Positions 1-7,032 of a stretch of DNA of 40,754 nt are shown piece by piece (position 1 is the first letter of the stretch; each line of letters starts with the position of its first letter). Both the position numbers and the translations under genes were made by a program. The stretch spans positions 1 to 40,754 of the IMG/VR virus record IMGVR_UViG_3300033233_000081; one strand, 5' to 3'. The notes under the pieces were generated by a model that saw only the letters and a list, made by a program, of their open reading frames with translations, was not told the origin of the DNA and ran no database searches. Source of the stretch: a virus.

Positions 1-127
1 AATTTGTTGCGCATCTATAGCAAATTGGTAAGTTTTCAAAGGAAATTAAATTGGCGTCAGCACTTCTGCACAGTCGGCAAATTTCAACGTTTCCGTTTCG
101 ATCGACTATGGTTGTTGTGTTGTTGTT
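1..127. repeat. Terminal direct repeat, copy 1 (circular-closure overlap)
   Basis: Identical base for base to 40628-40754. A 127-base exact overlap is what assembly of a circular molecule with k=127 leaves behind, so the physical genome is most likely 40,627 bp and circular in the assembly. It could reflect a real terminal redundancy, but the exact 127-base length favours an assembly overlap. An open reading frame runs through the join without interruption, which supports closure. Confidence 0.95.
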
Positions 128-142
128 GGTTAATTGTTTCAT
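1..142 (-). CDS. Amidoligase with zinc ribbons, 5' end (gene crosses the contig junction)
   Basis: Start of the gene whose remainder lies at 39636-40754. Reading leftward, ATG at 142 follows a ribosome-binding site (AAAGGAG, seven bases upstream) and opens MKQLTNNN. The frame continues through base 1 into the sequence before 40628, giving one 377-residue protein with no stop at the join. This segment encodes residues 1-47 and includes the first two CxxC pairs (C22/C25 and C41/C44). The shorter frame beginning at 40616 uses a TTG and would lose three CxxC pairs, so ATG 142 is the better start. The function is described under the 39636-40754 entry. Confidence 0.85.
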   Translation of the reverse strand, partial: MKQLTNNNTTTIVDRNGNVEICRLCRSADANLISFENLPICYRCATN

Positions 143-205
143 GGCTTTCTCCTTTCTTGGTTTTTTGTTGTTTTTTGTTTTTTGTTACTATCGATAGACT
201 ACACC

Positions 206-265
206 ATAAACTTATTATATACGATTTTTTTGTCAATATTTTTTATCATCATCACAAAAATTTTT
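206..265 (-). promoter_or_regulatory. Candidate leftward promoter region of the amidoligase gene
   Basis: A perfect TTGACA (minus strand of 231-236) lies about 90 bases upstream of the amidoligase start. It has an AAAAATTTTT tract (256-265) 19 bases upstream, the same arrangement as the two well-formed promoters at 37588 and 38365. A TATAAT (214-219) is present, but only 11 bases from the -35. At 16-17 bases there is only a poor hexamer (TAAGTT/AAGTTT). Promoter identity is therefore uncertain. Confidence 0.35.
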
Positions 266-332
266 TTCAAGCAATTTCAATGGTTTATGACGATCGAGAA
301 AATTTTTTTCTTTTTGGGAACCAATTTGGAGT

Positions 333-350
333 TTACCGGGCGACCGGTAA
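333..350. promoter_or_regulatory. 18-bp perfect palindrome, 7-4-7 geometry
   Basis: TTACCGG-GCGA-CCGGTAA, perfect 7-bp arms around four bases. It lies 12 bases before a tandem trio of palindromes with the same geometry. This size and symmetry suit a dimeric repressor operator of TetR type. No such repressor is encoded in this window. Confidence 0.5.
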
Positions 351-362
351 GTTTTAGGTTAT

Positions 363-418
363 TGAATGAACCTTCATTCACTGAATGAACCTTCATTCAC
401 TGAATGAGCACTCATTCA
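363..418. promoter_or_regulatory. Three tandem 18-bp palindromes (operator-like array)
   Basis: Three palindromes at 363-380, 382-399 and 401-418, each separated by one C, so the period is 19 bp. Copies 1 and 2 are TGAATGAACCTTCATTCA. Copy 3 is TGAATGAGCACTCATTCA, where an A-to-G change in the left arm is matched by T-to-C in the right arm, keeping perfect symmetry. From memory, TGAATGA-N4-TCATTCA matches the binding consensus of Bacillus subtilis FadR, a TetR-family fatty-acid repressor. The identity of the binding protein is inference. Confidence 0.65.
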
Positions 419-489
419 TCGCCCACCGGGTCTGCAAGCCTGTTGTTGCTGGGTGCCACATCATCCCTCCCCCCACCCCTAAAATTTCC

Positions 490-638
490 CTTGCTTTTTT
501 CTTTCTTCTTGTTTAAGGTAATTATGCGAGTTGCGATATACATCACTTGATCCTTTCTGCCCGATAGGTGGCTTGCCGGGCTCTTTCCTATCGGGCATTT
601 CTTTTTCTCTGCACTTTTCTCTTGCTTTTTTCTTTCTT
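490..638 (+). repeat. Direct repeat pair flanking a leader hairpin
   Basis: The 18-mer CTTGCTTTTTTCTTTCTT occurs at 490-507 and again at 621-638, 131 bases apart, on either side of the hairpin at 558-597. The copies diverge straight after the repeat. They may be remnants of a duplication or binding sites in the leader of the rightward operon. Confidence 0.6.
558..606 (+). terminator. Rho-independent terminator-like hairpin upstream of the rightward operon
   Basis: An 11-bp perfect stem (558-568 with 587-597, TGCCCGATAGG/CCTATCGGGCA) around an 18-base loop, followed by TTTCTTTTTCT on the plus strand. The opposite strand has no T run. It lies only 70 bases before the first rightward gene, so it either ends transcription crossing the control region or acts as an attenuator or antitermination target in the late leader. 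Confidence 0.65.
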
Positions 639-676
639 TTTGCTATTGTTATCTTGGACTAATATAGGAGGTGGGT

Positions 677-934
677 ATGTATATAATCGTAAAGGGTAAG
701 CGTTCTCCCTTACAGGAACGGTTGTTGGAGCAGTGCGAGGAAGGAAGATATCAGGCCAAACAGAATCAGAGATTACTTTCCTCTCCTAGTTATATAGACA
801 TGTCTGAGGCTCAATCTCTTCTTAGCCAGCAGACTCGTGTAGAGGATTTTTCTGGTGTAGCGGATGTTTTCAAGTCGAATCCTCTGCAGTATGAAGCTGT
901 TGGCGAGTCTGGTGTAAAGAAGGGGCAGATGTAA
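677..934 (+). CDS. Hypothetical protein, first gene of the rightward operon
   Basis: An 85-residue protein starting MYIIVKGKRS. ATG 677 is chosen over GTG 671 because AGGAGG at 666-671 sits at the right distance from it. The protein is hydrophilic, with no membrane segment or recognisable motif. Its C-terminal half is rich in Ser/Gln. The stop codon overlaps the portal start (TAATG at 932-936), so the two are translationally coupled. Its place just before the portal is one where small terminase-associated or head-assembly proteins are often found, but nothing in the sequence shows that role. Function not recognised. Confidence 0.75.
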   Translation: MYIIVKGKRSPLQERLLEQCEEGRYQAKQNQRLLSSPSYIDMSEAQSLLSQQTRVEDFSGVADVFKSNPLQYEAVGESGVKKGQM

Positions 935-2367
935 TGAAGAAGGGAGAGGAAGAGCTAAGGCAGATTGTATCTACTTGTATAGCCAGGCGTCCTGCTCTAG
1001 TGGACAGATACTTACGTGTGTTGGAGTCGTTTGTAGATATACGGACATCCAAGAATGTTCTTAGAAGGTATATCAATCTAATTTCCTCTTTGATCTATCG
1101 TTCTGACAATGTGATTTTCGAGTTACAACCAGACGTATCGGATGCTTTACTAAAGGAAGTGCAGGATGGTTTTTACAGGGAAGGGATAGATGTTGTCTTG
1201 TATGACTTAGCCAAGCTAGCGGAGCTATGGGGCTTTATTGGTCTCCGTGTAGAGCCCCGTAGGGACGGCGTCAAATTCCGTCCAGTTTTCCCTTTTGATA
1301 TCCTCTTTTATTATCCAGACCTAGATATGGATGATGACTCACAGGTTCTAGTGTATGTGCTTCGTATGGGCAAAGACGAGTATGAGAAGCGGTTTGGCGA
1401 GGTATCTATTCCAGACAGGACAGTTTCTCCTTTTAGCAGATTTTTCGATGTAATTAGTTCTACGGAGGAGCTCACACGGATTGTAGATTTGAATCCGAAC
1501 GAGTATTACGAGGTGTATGAGGTCTGGTATAAGGATCCAGGAGAAAGCTCGTGTTATGTAGCCACACTGGGTTTAGATTATACAATTCGTGATCACTTTA
1601 AGTCCCCATTTGTATCTGACCATCCTTTTGCCTTTTATGTTCCATCTTACCTTCCTGGCAACATCTATGGTTTTGTAAACGGCGAGCAGTGTATACCAGC
1701 GCAGGAAGGGATAAATGATATAGAAGAACAGCTTCCTTCTTTGGTAGAGAGATTAGCATATCCTCCAGTTATTCTAAAGTCTTTCCAAGGTCTTTTGACT
1801 AGGGAGGATGTAGTAAATGAGCTCCGCAAACCTTCCGGTGTGGTGCTTGTAGATAGTCCAGACATGGCTGTAGAAGAGGTTGTCCCCAAAATAGATCCAG
1901 GTGTTCTCTCCACTTTGTCTGATCGATATGAGCGAAACATCTTGGACACCATTGGTATATCGGAGGTTATGCTAGGTCACAGCACTAAAAACATAAGGTC
2001 TTACACGCATGCTCTTTTAGCATCCCAATTTTCCTCTTCGGAAGTAATCGTCCGTGCTCTCAAGTTTGAGCAGTTCATCGAACGTGTGATGACTCTGTAT
2101 GCTATGTATAAAGTTCTATGCACAGACAAGTTTCCTTTCTTGGCAAAGACGCCCCTCAGGGTAGAGGTATATGCCCACACCACATCTCCTGTTCTCTTGC
2201 AGAACTTTACTACACTTATCCTAGAGTTGAACGCACGTGGACTCATACCACCAGAGGTAGCCATAGAGCTACTACCTATTCCGCACAAGGATAGGATAAA
2301 AGTAATAATACAGAGAGCGAGGGAGGCGGCAATTGTTCAAGAAGCCAGAGAACAAAACAAGCAATGA
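934..2367 (+). CDS. Portal protein
   Basis: A 477-residue protein that would form the ring at the capsid vertex through which DNA is packaged and ejected. Evidence: length and composition typical of tailed-phage portals, an N-terminal helical region followed by a mixed alpha/beta part (about residues 90-260, FRPVFPFDILFYYPD and similar), then a helix-rich C-terminal half with VLGHSTKNIRSYTHA-like and ERVMTLYAMYKVL segments typical of portal stems and crowns. The C-terminal end is charged and helical (IQRAREAAIVQEAREQ). It starts within the stop codon of the preceding gene. It also fits by elimination: terminase and capsid genes are identified elsewhere and no other portal candidate exists. 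Identification is by general likeness rather than a diagnostic motif. Confidence 0.75.
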   Translation: MKKGEEELRQIVSTCIARRPALVDRYLRVLESFVDIRTSKNVLRRYINLISSLIYRSDNVIFELQPDVSDALLKEVQDGFYREGIDVVLYDLAKLAELWGFIGLRVEPRRDGVKFRPVFPFDILFYYPDLDMDDDSQVLVYVLRMGKDEYEKRFGEVSIPDRTVSPFSRFFDVISSTEELTRIVDLNPNEYYEVYEVWYKDPGESSCYVATLGLDYTIRDHFKSPFVSDHPFAFYVPSYLPGNIYGFVNGEQCIPAQEGINDIEEQLPSLVERLAYPPVILKSFQGLLTREDVVNELRKPSGVVLVDSPDMAVEEVVPKIDPGVLSTLSDRYERNILDTIGISEVMLGHSTKNIRSYTHALLASQFSSSEVIVRALKFEQFIERVMTLYAMYKVLCTDKFPFLAKTPLRVEVYAHTTSPVLLQNFTTLILELNARGLIPPEVAIELLPIPHKDRIKVIIQRAREAAIVQEAREQNKQ

Positions 2368-2377
2368 GGGTGATACT

Positions 2378-3151
2378 TTGAGTTGGAAGGCTGTAATTTG
2401 GGTTCATACTAACATTAACACTATAGATGTAGGAGAAGCCGTAGGTGTATTTGTTCGCACATCTGACAATCCGAACATACCAAATCCTATTAAAAACAAT
2501 ATTGTAAACAACTTCTCGGACATAGACGATCACAATGGTAGGCAGTATATTTGGGGTGCGAATTTTGTAGTTACGTCTGATGAAGGCGGAAAGGTTTGTA
2601 TAGCTCTAGAGCTGGATGCCAATACAACTAGGGTTGGAGTTAAACCTGCTAGAACAGAGATCCCAGATCCATTTATTTGTGGCTTGCATCTTTGCACAGC
2701 TACGAACGAAGCAGCCAAGCCGTGTAGTTGTGCTATACACGTTATGGGCTACTGGCAGGATGGGATAGATCTTTCGGATTTTTGTAAAGCAGGTATTTAT
2801 TTTTCTCAGAAGCTCATACGATCTTATGTAGAATCTATTGTAGATATGTCTTGGTTCGATGCTACGCATGATATAGGATGCAGCAAGGGAGCGATAGTTC
2901 TTCCTGCTCCTGGTGTTCAGATGTCTTCTGTCATTCAATGGACACCGACTGAGCATGGTAGTTATGGGAAGGAATCTTTTGTAGGTGTTCTCACATGTTC
3001 CACTAATCCTCCTGATACTGGGAAGTTTGCTATTGTAGGAAGATACGTTACTCCGGATTATCGGAGAGTGGATGTGTATGATCGGTTATTCGTATCTGGT
3101 AGAGATATCTTAGCAGAGATAGATGAGATCAGGCAGAGGTTAGGAATGTGA
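2378..3151 (+). CDS. Tail fibre or baseplate-like structural protein
   Basis: About 257 residues from TTG 2378, which follows GAGGGTG (2365-2371). The frame is also open from TTG 2333, inside the portal gene, so the start is uncertain. The C-terminal third contains a module (AIVLPAPG ... VIQWTP ... GKFAIVGRY ... RRVDVYDRLFVSG) that clearly matches the repeated module of the fibre gene at 4131-5804 (AIKMPTG ... AIQWQP ... GNFRIIGRY ... RRVMILSDDVNIDG). It therefore belongs to the same adsorption apparatus. It ends in a short helix (AEIDEIRQRLGM), perhaps a trimerisation or docking element. The stop overlaps the GTG start of the next gene. Confidence 0.65.
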   Translation: MSWKAVIWVHTNINTIDVGEAVGVFVRTSDNPNIPNPIKNNIVNNFSDIDDHNGRQYIWGANFVVTSDEGGKVCIALELDANTTRVGVKPARTEIPDPFICGLHLCTATNEAAKPCSCAIHVMGYWQDGIDLSDFCKAGIYFSQKLIRSYVESIVDMSWFDATHDIGCSKGAIVLPAPGVQMSSVIQWTPTEHGSYGKESFVGVLTCSTNPPDTGKFAIVGRYVTPDYRRVDVYDRLFVSGRDILAEIDEIRQRLGM

Positions 3152-3750
3152 TAAGCGAATGGCAGTCTAGAAATTACGAAGGTATCGAATCTCCCTTAGC
3201 GTATACGATCAGAAAGGGTAAGTGGACAGATCGTCCTATCTGGACGCAATACACTACTTGGTGGGTAGAGATATCTGTTGTAGCTGGGTTCAATATAGAT
3301 CATCCCTTTCTCTGGTATTTACTCTTATGGATGCCTGATCCGAATAATGTATCTACAAGGAATGTGTTTATCCTTTCTGGTTCTGTGACGGGTGTGTCGT
3401 TTGTGACCAACATTCCAGCTTGCAAAGCTGTCATAGACGGTGGATTTACTAGCGGTAATGCTTTTCTTAGCAATGTCGATGGTGTCTTTATGTTTATCGG
3501 ACTTTCTTTATGGTTTACCCTTGCTTATAGTAGTCCGATTGATTACAATATGGTTGTATCTGGTGATATGGTTAACTCCGAGTTGGACGCCTGTGACGCC
3601 GGTATGTTCTGTGATAATAACCAGGGAGTCTACGGGTTATGCTTTGGGGTGGATACTTACGATTTATCCTTACCCCATCTCTTACTAACATTCTCTGATG
3701 TAGCCTTCTGTGATACGAGCAATAATATCTATTACTGTGTAGGAGGATAA
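3148..3750 (+). CDS. Hypothetical fibre-region protein with WxDRPIWxxYTTW motif
   Basis: A 200-residue protein starting at GTG 3148, which overlaps the preceding TGA. It is rich in aromatic and beta-prone residues and in Cys towards the C-terminus (DACDAGMFCDNNQ, YYCVGG), without a clear membrane anchor despite hydrophobic stretches. Residues 26-38 read W-T-DRPIW-T-Q-YTTW. The same motif occurs at residues 57-69 of the head-tail adaptor-like protein at 11286-11906. Its position between two fibre genes suggests a virion component, perhaps linking fibre to tail hub. Family not recognised. Confidence 0.6.
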   Translation: MISEWQSRNYEGIESPLAYTIRKGKWTDRPIWTQYTTWWVEISVVAGFNIDHPFLWYLLLWMPDPNNVSTRNVFILSGSVTGVSFVTNIPACKAVIDGGFTSGNAFLSNVDGVFMFIGLSLWFTLAYSSPIDYNMVVSGDMVNSELDACDAGMFCDNNQGVYGLCFGVDTYDLSLPHLLLTFSDVAFCDTSNNIYYCVGG

Positions 3751-3751
3751 G

Positions 3752-4117
3752 ATGTTAGTCTTAACAAAGATAGTATCTGACAAGATTATAGGCGACATGA
3801 ATAATGTTGCATCTATTGGGTTAGGATACAATGGGACGGAGATGTCCGGTAATGGTTATAGCAGAGTAAGTGTTCCTCTCGGGTTATTTACATTTAGTTC
3901 AGAGGATGTGTCATATTATTATTATAAGAACTCTTCCCAGATTCTCTTTCCTAATGCGACTGGTAACTGGGGGAGCATAAATGAAATCTACTTCTTCGAC
4001 AGTTCCGGCAATAAGCTCTATACCTTTACATTGGATTCTGCTCTTGGTATAATTACAGGTGTGACGTTTGTGATAAACGCTGGAGGATTGGTCTTGAAAG
4101 TGAGCAAACAGAGCTAG
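3752..4117 (+). CDS. Small phage structural protein, NGxxIxFPxATGxWG type
   Basis: A 121-residue beta-rich protein with a strong ribosome-binding site (GGAGGATAAG before ATG 3752). The segment YSRVSVPLGLFTF followed by SSQILFPNATGNWGSINEIYFFDSSGNKLY matches a pattern common in small tail or fibre-associated proteins of many phages, where ITFP-ATG-WG-V precedes a conserved F-D-GG-L block. It lies immediately upstream of the main fibre gene, as expected of a fibre connector. Family assignment is from memory of the pattern. Confidence 0.6.
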   Translation: MLVLTKIVSDKIIGDMNNVASIGLGYNGTEMSGNGYSRVSVPLGLFTFSSEDVSYYYYKNSSQILFPNATGNWGSINEIYFFDSSGNKLYTFTLDSALGIITGVTFVINAGGLVLKVSKQS

Positions 4118-4130
4118 GAGGTATTGAGAT

Positions 4131-5804
4131 ATGGGTTGGTATTCTACACCGTTCAACTATGATGGTACAAGCCCTACACAAGTTAGGGATGATTTACAGA
4201 AAGCCAATGAGAATTTCCAGGTGCTGTCGGACGTATTCGAAAACGGCACGCCCCTCTCTGGAAAGATAAAGTCTAGTTATATTCCAGGTGGAGGTGGGAA
4301 TGTATCTGGAGACATTACTGTAAATTCTGTTACGATATCCAATCCGAATGAGGTTAACTTCGGTATAGATCTGACATCCAACCCAGCTGGTTTTTATCAA
4401 GCTGCTATTAAGATGCCTACTGGTGTTAAAGGTTCTGCTATCCAGTGGCAGCCTTCAAAGTTAGGCTGGGGTGAGGGGGAGTCTAAGATAGGTGTAGACT
4501 CTGATGGTAATTTTAGGATTATCGGCCGTTATAACAGCACGGGCACAAGGAGGGTGATGATTCTAAGTGATGACGTTAATATTGACGGCAATCTGACTGT
4601 AGGTGGGACGATATCTGTATCTGCCCCAACATTTCAGCACATAGATATTAAGACTACATCTTCGGATACTTACGGATTAAACTTTCGTAATGGGGTCAAC
4701 AACTTTACCAATTCTGCGTGCATATATATGCCTCCCCCTGGGACGTATGGTAACCAAATTCTGTGGGGGCTCGACCCAGCTGGTGATAGCAGGATAGGGC
4801 TTAGCACCGATGGAACATTCTTCATAGTTGGTTCAGGAGCGAGTCCTAATAGAGTAGTGTCGATCAGTGATCATCTTATTGTAGCAGGTAATCTGACTGT
4901 AGGCGGGACAATCTCTGGGAACGTAATCTTCCCAACGGCTCCAACATTTCAACATGTGGACATTAAGACTACATCCTCAGACACCTATGGGTTAAACTTC
5001 CGTAATGGTTATAACAATTTCACAGGTTCTGCGTGCATAATCATGCCGAGTAAGGGGACGTATGGCAACCAGATCTTGTGGGGGGACAAAGCAGATGGAG
5101 ATTGTAGGATAGGGGTTGACACTAACAAGAATTTCATTATCATCGGGTCATATAGTAATCCTGCTGACACCACCAGCCCCAGGTTGGTGACAATCAATGA
5201 CAACCTTACTGTGTCAGGTAATCTCACTGTAGGTGGGACAATATCTGGGAATATTTCCCTACCCTCTACTCCGACATTCCAACACATAAACATCCAGACC
5301 ACGTCTTCGGATACTTACGGGTTAAACTTCCGCAACGGTTACAACAACTTCACAAGTTCCGCTTGCATTCTCATGCCGACAAGTGGAGATGGCAATAAGA
5401 TCTCGTGGGGGAATCCAGATCATGACAGCACAATAGGACTTAATTCTAGTGGGAATTTCTTCATATTTGGGTCAGGCAGCACAACTAGGACGGTGTTGCT
5501 TTATGATAATCTTAGTGTGGCAGGAACTGTTTATCAGGGGTCCGATTTGTCTATGAAAGAGAACATCGAGCTATTTCCCGACTCCGCACTTAGCTTGATA
5601 AAGGGTATAGATGTTTACAAGTATTTATTCAAGGCAGATCAGAGAGAGCATGTTGGATTTATAGCGAATTATGTGAAAGATGTGTTCCCGATGGGTGTGA
5701 CAGTAAGCGAAGAAGATGGTAAATGCTCGATAAATATTTTGGACATGTTGGCATTGTTGTTTAAAGCAGTAAAGGAGATTGCAGACCATGTGGCGAATAA
5801 TTAA
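4131..5804 (+). CDS. Tail fibre with repeated beta modules and C-terminal S74 chaperone
   Basis: A 557-residue fibre protein. Residues 1-60 form the presumed attachment end. Then come four homologous modules of about 105-110 residues, each with NFG/LNFRNG, a C-I-MP-G step, an I-WG step and F-I-G near its end, and separated by GNLTVGGTIS linkers. The C-terminal 87 residues form an S74 intramolecular chaperone: SDLSMKENI at S471, the expected autocleavage serine, then KYLFKADQREHVGFIANYV and a final coiled coil. In this family the domain drives trimerisation and cuts itself off. The last codons overlap the next gene's start. Receptor binding presumably resides in the variable loops of the modules. 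Confidence 0.85.
   Translation: MGWYSTPFNYDGTSPTQVRDDLQKANENFQVLSDVFENGTPLSGKIKSSYIPGGGGNVSGDITVNSVTISNPNEVNFGIDLTSNPAGFYQAAIKMPTGVKGSAIQWQPSKLGWGEGESKIGVDSDGNFRIIGRYNSTGTRRVMILSDDVNIDGNLTVGGTISVSAPTFQHIDIKTTSSDTYGLNFRNGVNNFTNSACIYMPPPGTYGNQILWGLDPAGDSRIGLSTDGTFFIVGSGASPNRVVSISDHLIVAGNLTVGGTISGNVIFPTAPTFQHVDIKTTSSDTYGLNFRNGYNNFTGSACIIMPSKGTYGNQILWGDKADGDCRIGVDTNKNFIIIGSYSNPADTTSPRLVTINDNLTVSGNLTVGGTISGNISLPSTPTFQHINIQTTSSDTYGLNFRNGYNNFTSSACILMPTSGDGNKISWGNPDHDSTIGLNSSGNFFIFGSGSTTRTVLLYDNLSVAGTVYQGSDLSMKENIELFPDSALSLIKGIDVYKYLFKADQREHVGFIANYVKDVFPMGVTVSEEDGKCSINILDMLALLFKAVKEIADHVANN
4629..5540 (+). repeat. Internal DNA repeats of the fibre gene
   Basis: Three near-identical units begin at 4629, 4944 and 5274 (periods 315 and 330 bp) with ACATTYCARCAY and a following stretch encoding SSDTYGLNFRNG. 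A more diverged fourth copy lies upstream from about 4325. All length changes are multiples of three. The repeats could recombine to change fibre length. Confidence 0.85.
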
Positions 5805-6033
5805 GGAATTGTTTGACATTGGGCATGAGATTGGTAGTAATAAGAGCTGGTATCACAGCAAGACCGTATGGTTCAATATAGCCGCTCTTATTGCTGCAGC
5901 TGTGGACTATAAGGCAGGGGGTGTAACATCTCAGCAGGACATACAGACAATAGGGCTTGGGCTGTTTGCTATGGTCAATCTAGCATTAAGGTTAACAACC
6001 AAGAGACCTATAGGAGGAAAGCAGGATGGATAA
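5788..6033 (+). CDS. Small membrane protein, holin candidate
   Basis: An 81-residue protein. ATG 5788 is chosen over TTG 5779 because AAAGGAG (5771-5777) is correctly spaced only for the former. Two hydrophobic stretches are seen, residues 27-40 (VWFNIAALIAAAVD) and 52-69 (IQTIGLGLFAMVNLALRL), with a basic C-terminus. The KSWYHSKTVWFN lead-in before the first segment recurs in small phage membrane proteins encoded next to lysins. It overlaps both the fibre stop and the next gene and lies two genes before a cell-wall hydrolase, so a holin role is reasonable but unproven. Confidence 0.6.
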   Translation: MWRIIKELFDIGHEIGSNKSWYHSKTVWFNIAALIAAAVDYKAGGVTSQQDIQTIGLGLFAMVNLALRLTTKRPIGGKQDG

Positions 6034-6325
6034 CATTAAGCAGTTGATTCTATCCAAGCTTAGCTGGTTAGAGAGGTTTATCCTTTCGTTATTCGAGCGG
6101 GGTGTTGTTGACTATCTAGAAAAGCTTCTCCCTGTGGCGGTAGGTATCGTCACAAGTCTTATGCAGAATAATACTCTTACCTCTGAGCAAAAGAGAGCAG
6201 AGGCTGTTAAGCAGCTTGGGGATGCCGCTAAGAATACTGGAATAGATGTCGGGCTTTCTGTTCTTAACTTAGCAGTAGAGATGGCTCTACAGAAGGTGAA
6301 GGCTTATGGTGATAAGACCAATTGA
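6026..6325 (+). CDS. Holin-associated or membrane-proximal protein (LLH-type likeness)
   Basis: A 99-residue, mostly helical protein with a strong AGGAGG site and start overlapping the previous gene by 8 bases. Residues 34-47 (LLPVAVGIVTSLMQ) are moderately hydrophobic. The second half (SEQKRAEAVKQLGDAAKNTGIDVGL...AVEMALQKVK) resembles the C-terminal cytoplasmic part of LLH-type phage holins, where an EKR-A-L pattern is followed by a short helix ending IE-AV. It sits directly before the lysin gene, which begins 20 bases before this gene's stop. Likely a lysis accessory; no clear full transmembrane segment. Confidence 0.5.
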   Translation: MDNIKQLILSKLSWLERFILSLFERGVVDYLEKLLPVAVGIVTSLMQNNTLTSEQKRAEAVKQLGDAAKNTGIDVGLSVLNLAVEMALQKVKAYGDKTN

Positions 6326-6725
6326 TATCAAAGTTACGGGATTAACGGTGTTTGGGGAAGCTAGGGGCGAACCCCACGAAGGTCAGATTGCTGTGGCACA
6401 AGTTATCCGCAATCGTGCCCTGGCCAATAACACCTATCCTGCTGTCGAGTGCCTGCGACCTTACCAGTTCTCCTGCTGGAATAAGAACGATCCCAACTAC
6501 CCTATCTTGCAATCTGCGTTGAGAGGTGAGAGTGATATTCCTTCTGCATTCTATGAGACAGCAGATAATGTCTTGAATGGTAAGGTGCTCTTGGATGAGG
6601 TGGGGGGCGCTAGATACTATATGACCAAGAGTCTGTATTACTCTAACAAGCGTCCCTCTTGGGCAAACAAGTTAAGGGTAGCAACAGAAATTGGTAACCA
6701 CGTGTTTCTAACAGAGGAGGAGTAA
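6306..6725 (+). CDS. Endolysin, SleB-like cell wall hydrolase
   Basis: A 139-residue single-domain lysin. Residues 15-44 (VFGEARGEPHEGQIAVAQVI-RNRALANNTYP) are the hallmark of the SleB/CwlJ hydrolase family, with E18 of GEARGE the expected catalytic glutamate. The following QFSCW (54-58) and a later GARYYM and P-W-L block also fit. Proteins of this family cleave peptidoglycan glycan strands, and phages use them as lysozyme-like endolysins. There is no signal peptide, so a holin is needed for export; two candidate membrane genes lie just upstream and overlap. There is no cell-wall binding domain. ATG 6306 has only a modest ribosome-binding site and depends on coupling to the upstream gene. Confidence 0.85.
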   Translation: MVIRPIDIKVTGLTVFGEARGEPHEGQIAVAQVIRNRALANNTYPAVECLRPYQFSCWNKNDPNYPILQSALRGESDIPSAFYETADNVLNGKVLLDEVGGARYYMTKSLYYSNKRPSWANKLRVATEIGNHVFLTEEE

Positions 6726-6726
6726 G

Positions 6727-7026
6727 ATGAAGTTCAAGAAGGAAGATCTGGACAAGGTTATGGTTGGACTCAATGGTGAGCCTATGGTCTTTGCTGGTGA
6801 CAACACTGAGATTACTTATCGGAATGCTATCCTGGCTTCTCTCGCTAGAGATGATTCTCAAGAGATTGAACAGAAGATGAAGTGCTGGACGCTGTTAAAG
6901 AAGATTATGAGCGATGACGACGTGATCGATCTAACCTCGGAAGATATAAGCTTGATCAAAAAGAAAGCAACATTTTTACCAACGATTCCTTTTGGCCGGT
7001 TAGTAGACTTTCTAGAGGGGGTATAG
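6727..7026 (+). CDS. Hypothetical protein after the lysin
   Basis: A 99-residue acidic, helical protein with an excellent GAGGAGTAAG site before ATG 6727. It contains EITYRNAILASLARDDSQEIEQKMKCWTLLKKIM and ends FGRLVDFLEGV. No membrane segment or signal peptide is present, so it is not a spanin. Its composition and position between the lysin and second fibre genes are all that can be said. It might be a fibre-assembly chaperone, but nothing in the sequence decides this. Confidence 0.7.
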   Translation: MKFKKEDLDKVMVGLNGEPMVFAGDNTEITYRNAILASLARDDSQEIEQKMKCWTLLKKIMSDDDVIDLTSEDISLIKKKATFLPTIPFGRLVDFLEGV

Positions 7027-7032
7027 TGAGGG

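Larger units (their letters stand above)
143..676. other. AT-rich control region, no gene
   Basis: About 530 bases between the divergent amidoligase and the rightward operon. It has long A/T runs (160-310), a leftward TTGACA at 231-236, an 18-bp palindrome at 333-350, three tandem 18-bp palindromes at 363-418, an 18-base direct repeat at 490-507 and 621-638, and a terminator-like hairpin at 558-597. The open frames here lack ribosome-binding sites and are low-complexity, so I call none of them. No good -35/-10 pair for the rightward operon is visible. Confidence 0.7.

Noticed and set aside
4-357. Rightward frame at the contig start (117 codons)
   Set aside because: Lies opposite the amidoligase start and AT-rich non-coding DNA; Phe/Leu-rich low-complexity product, and the contig is circular there.
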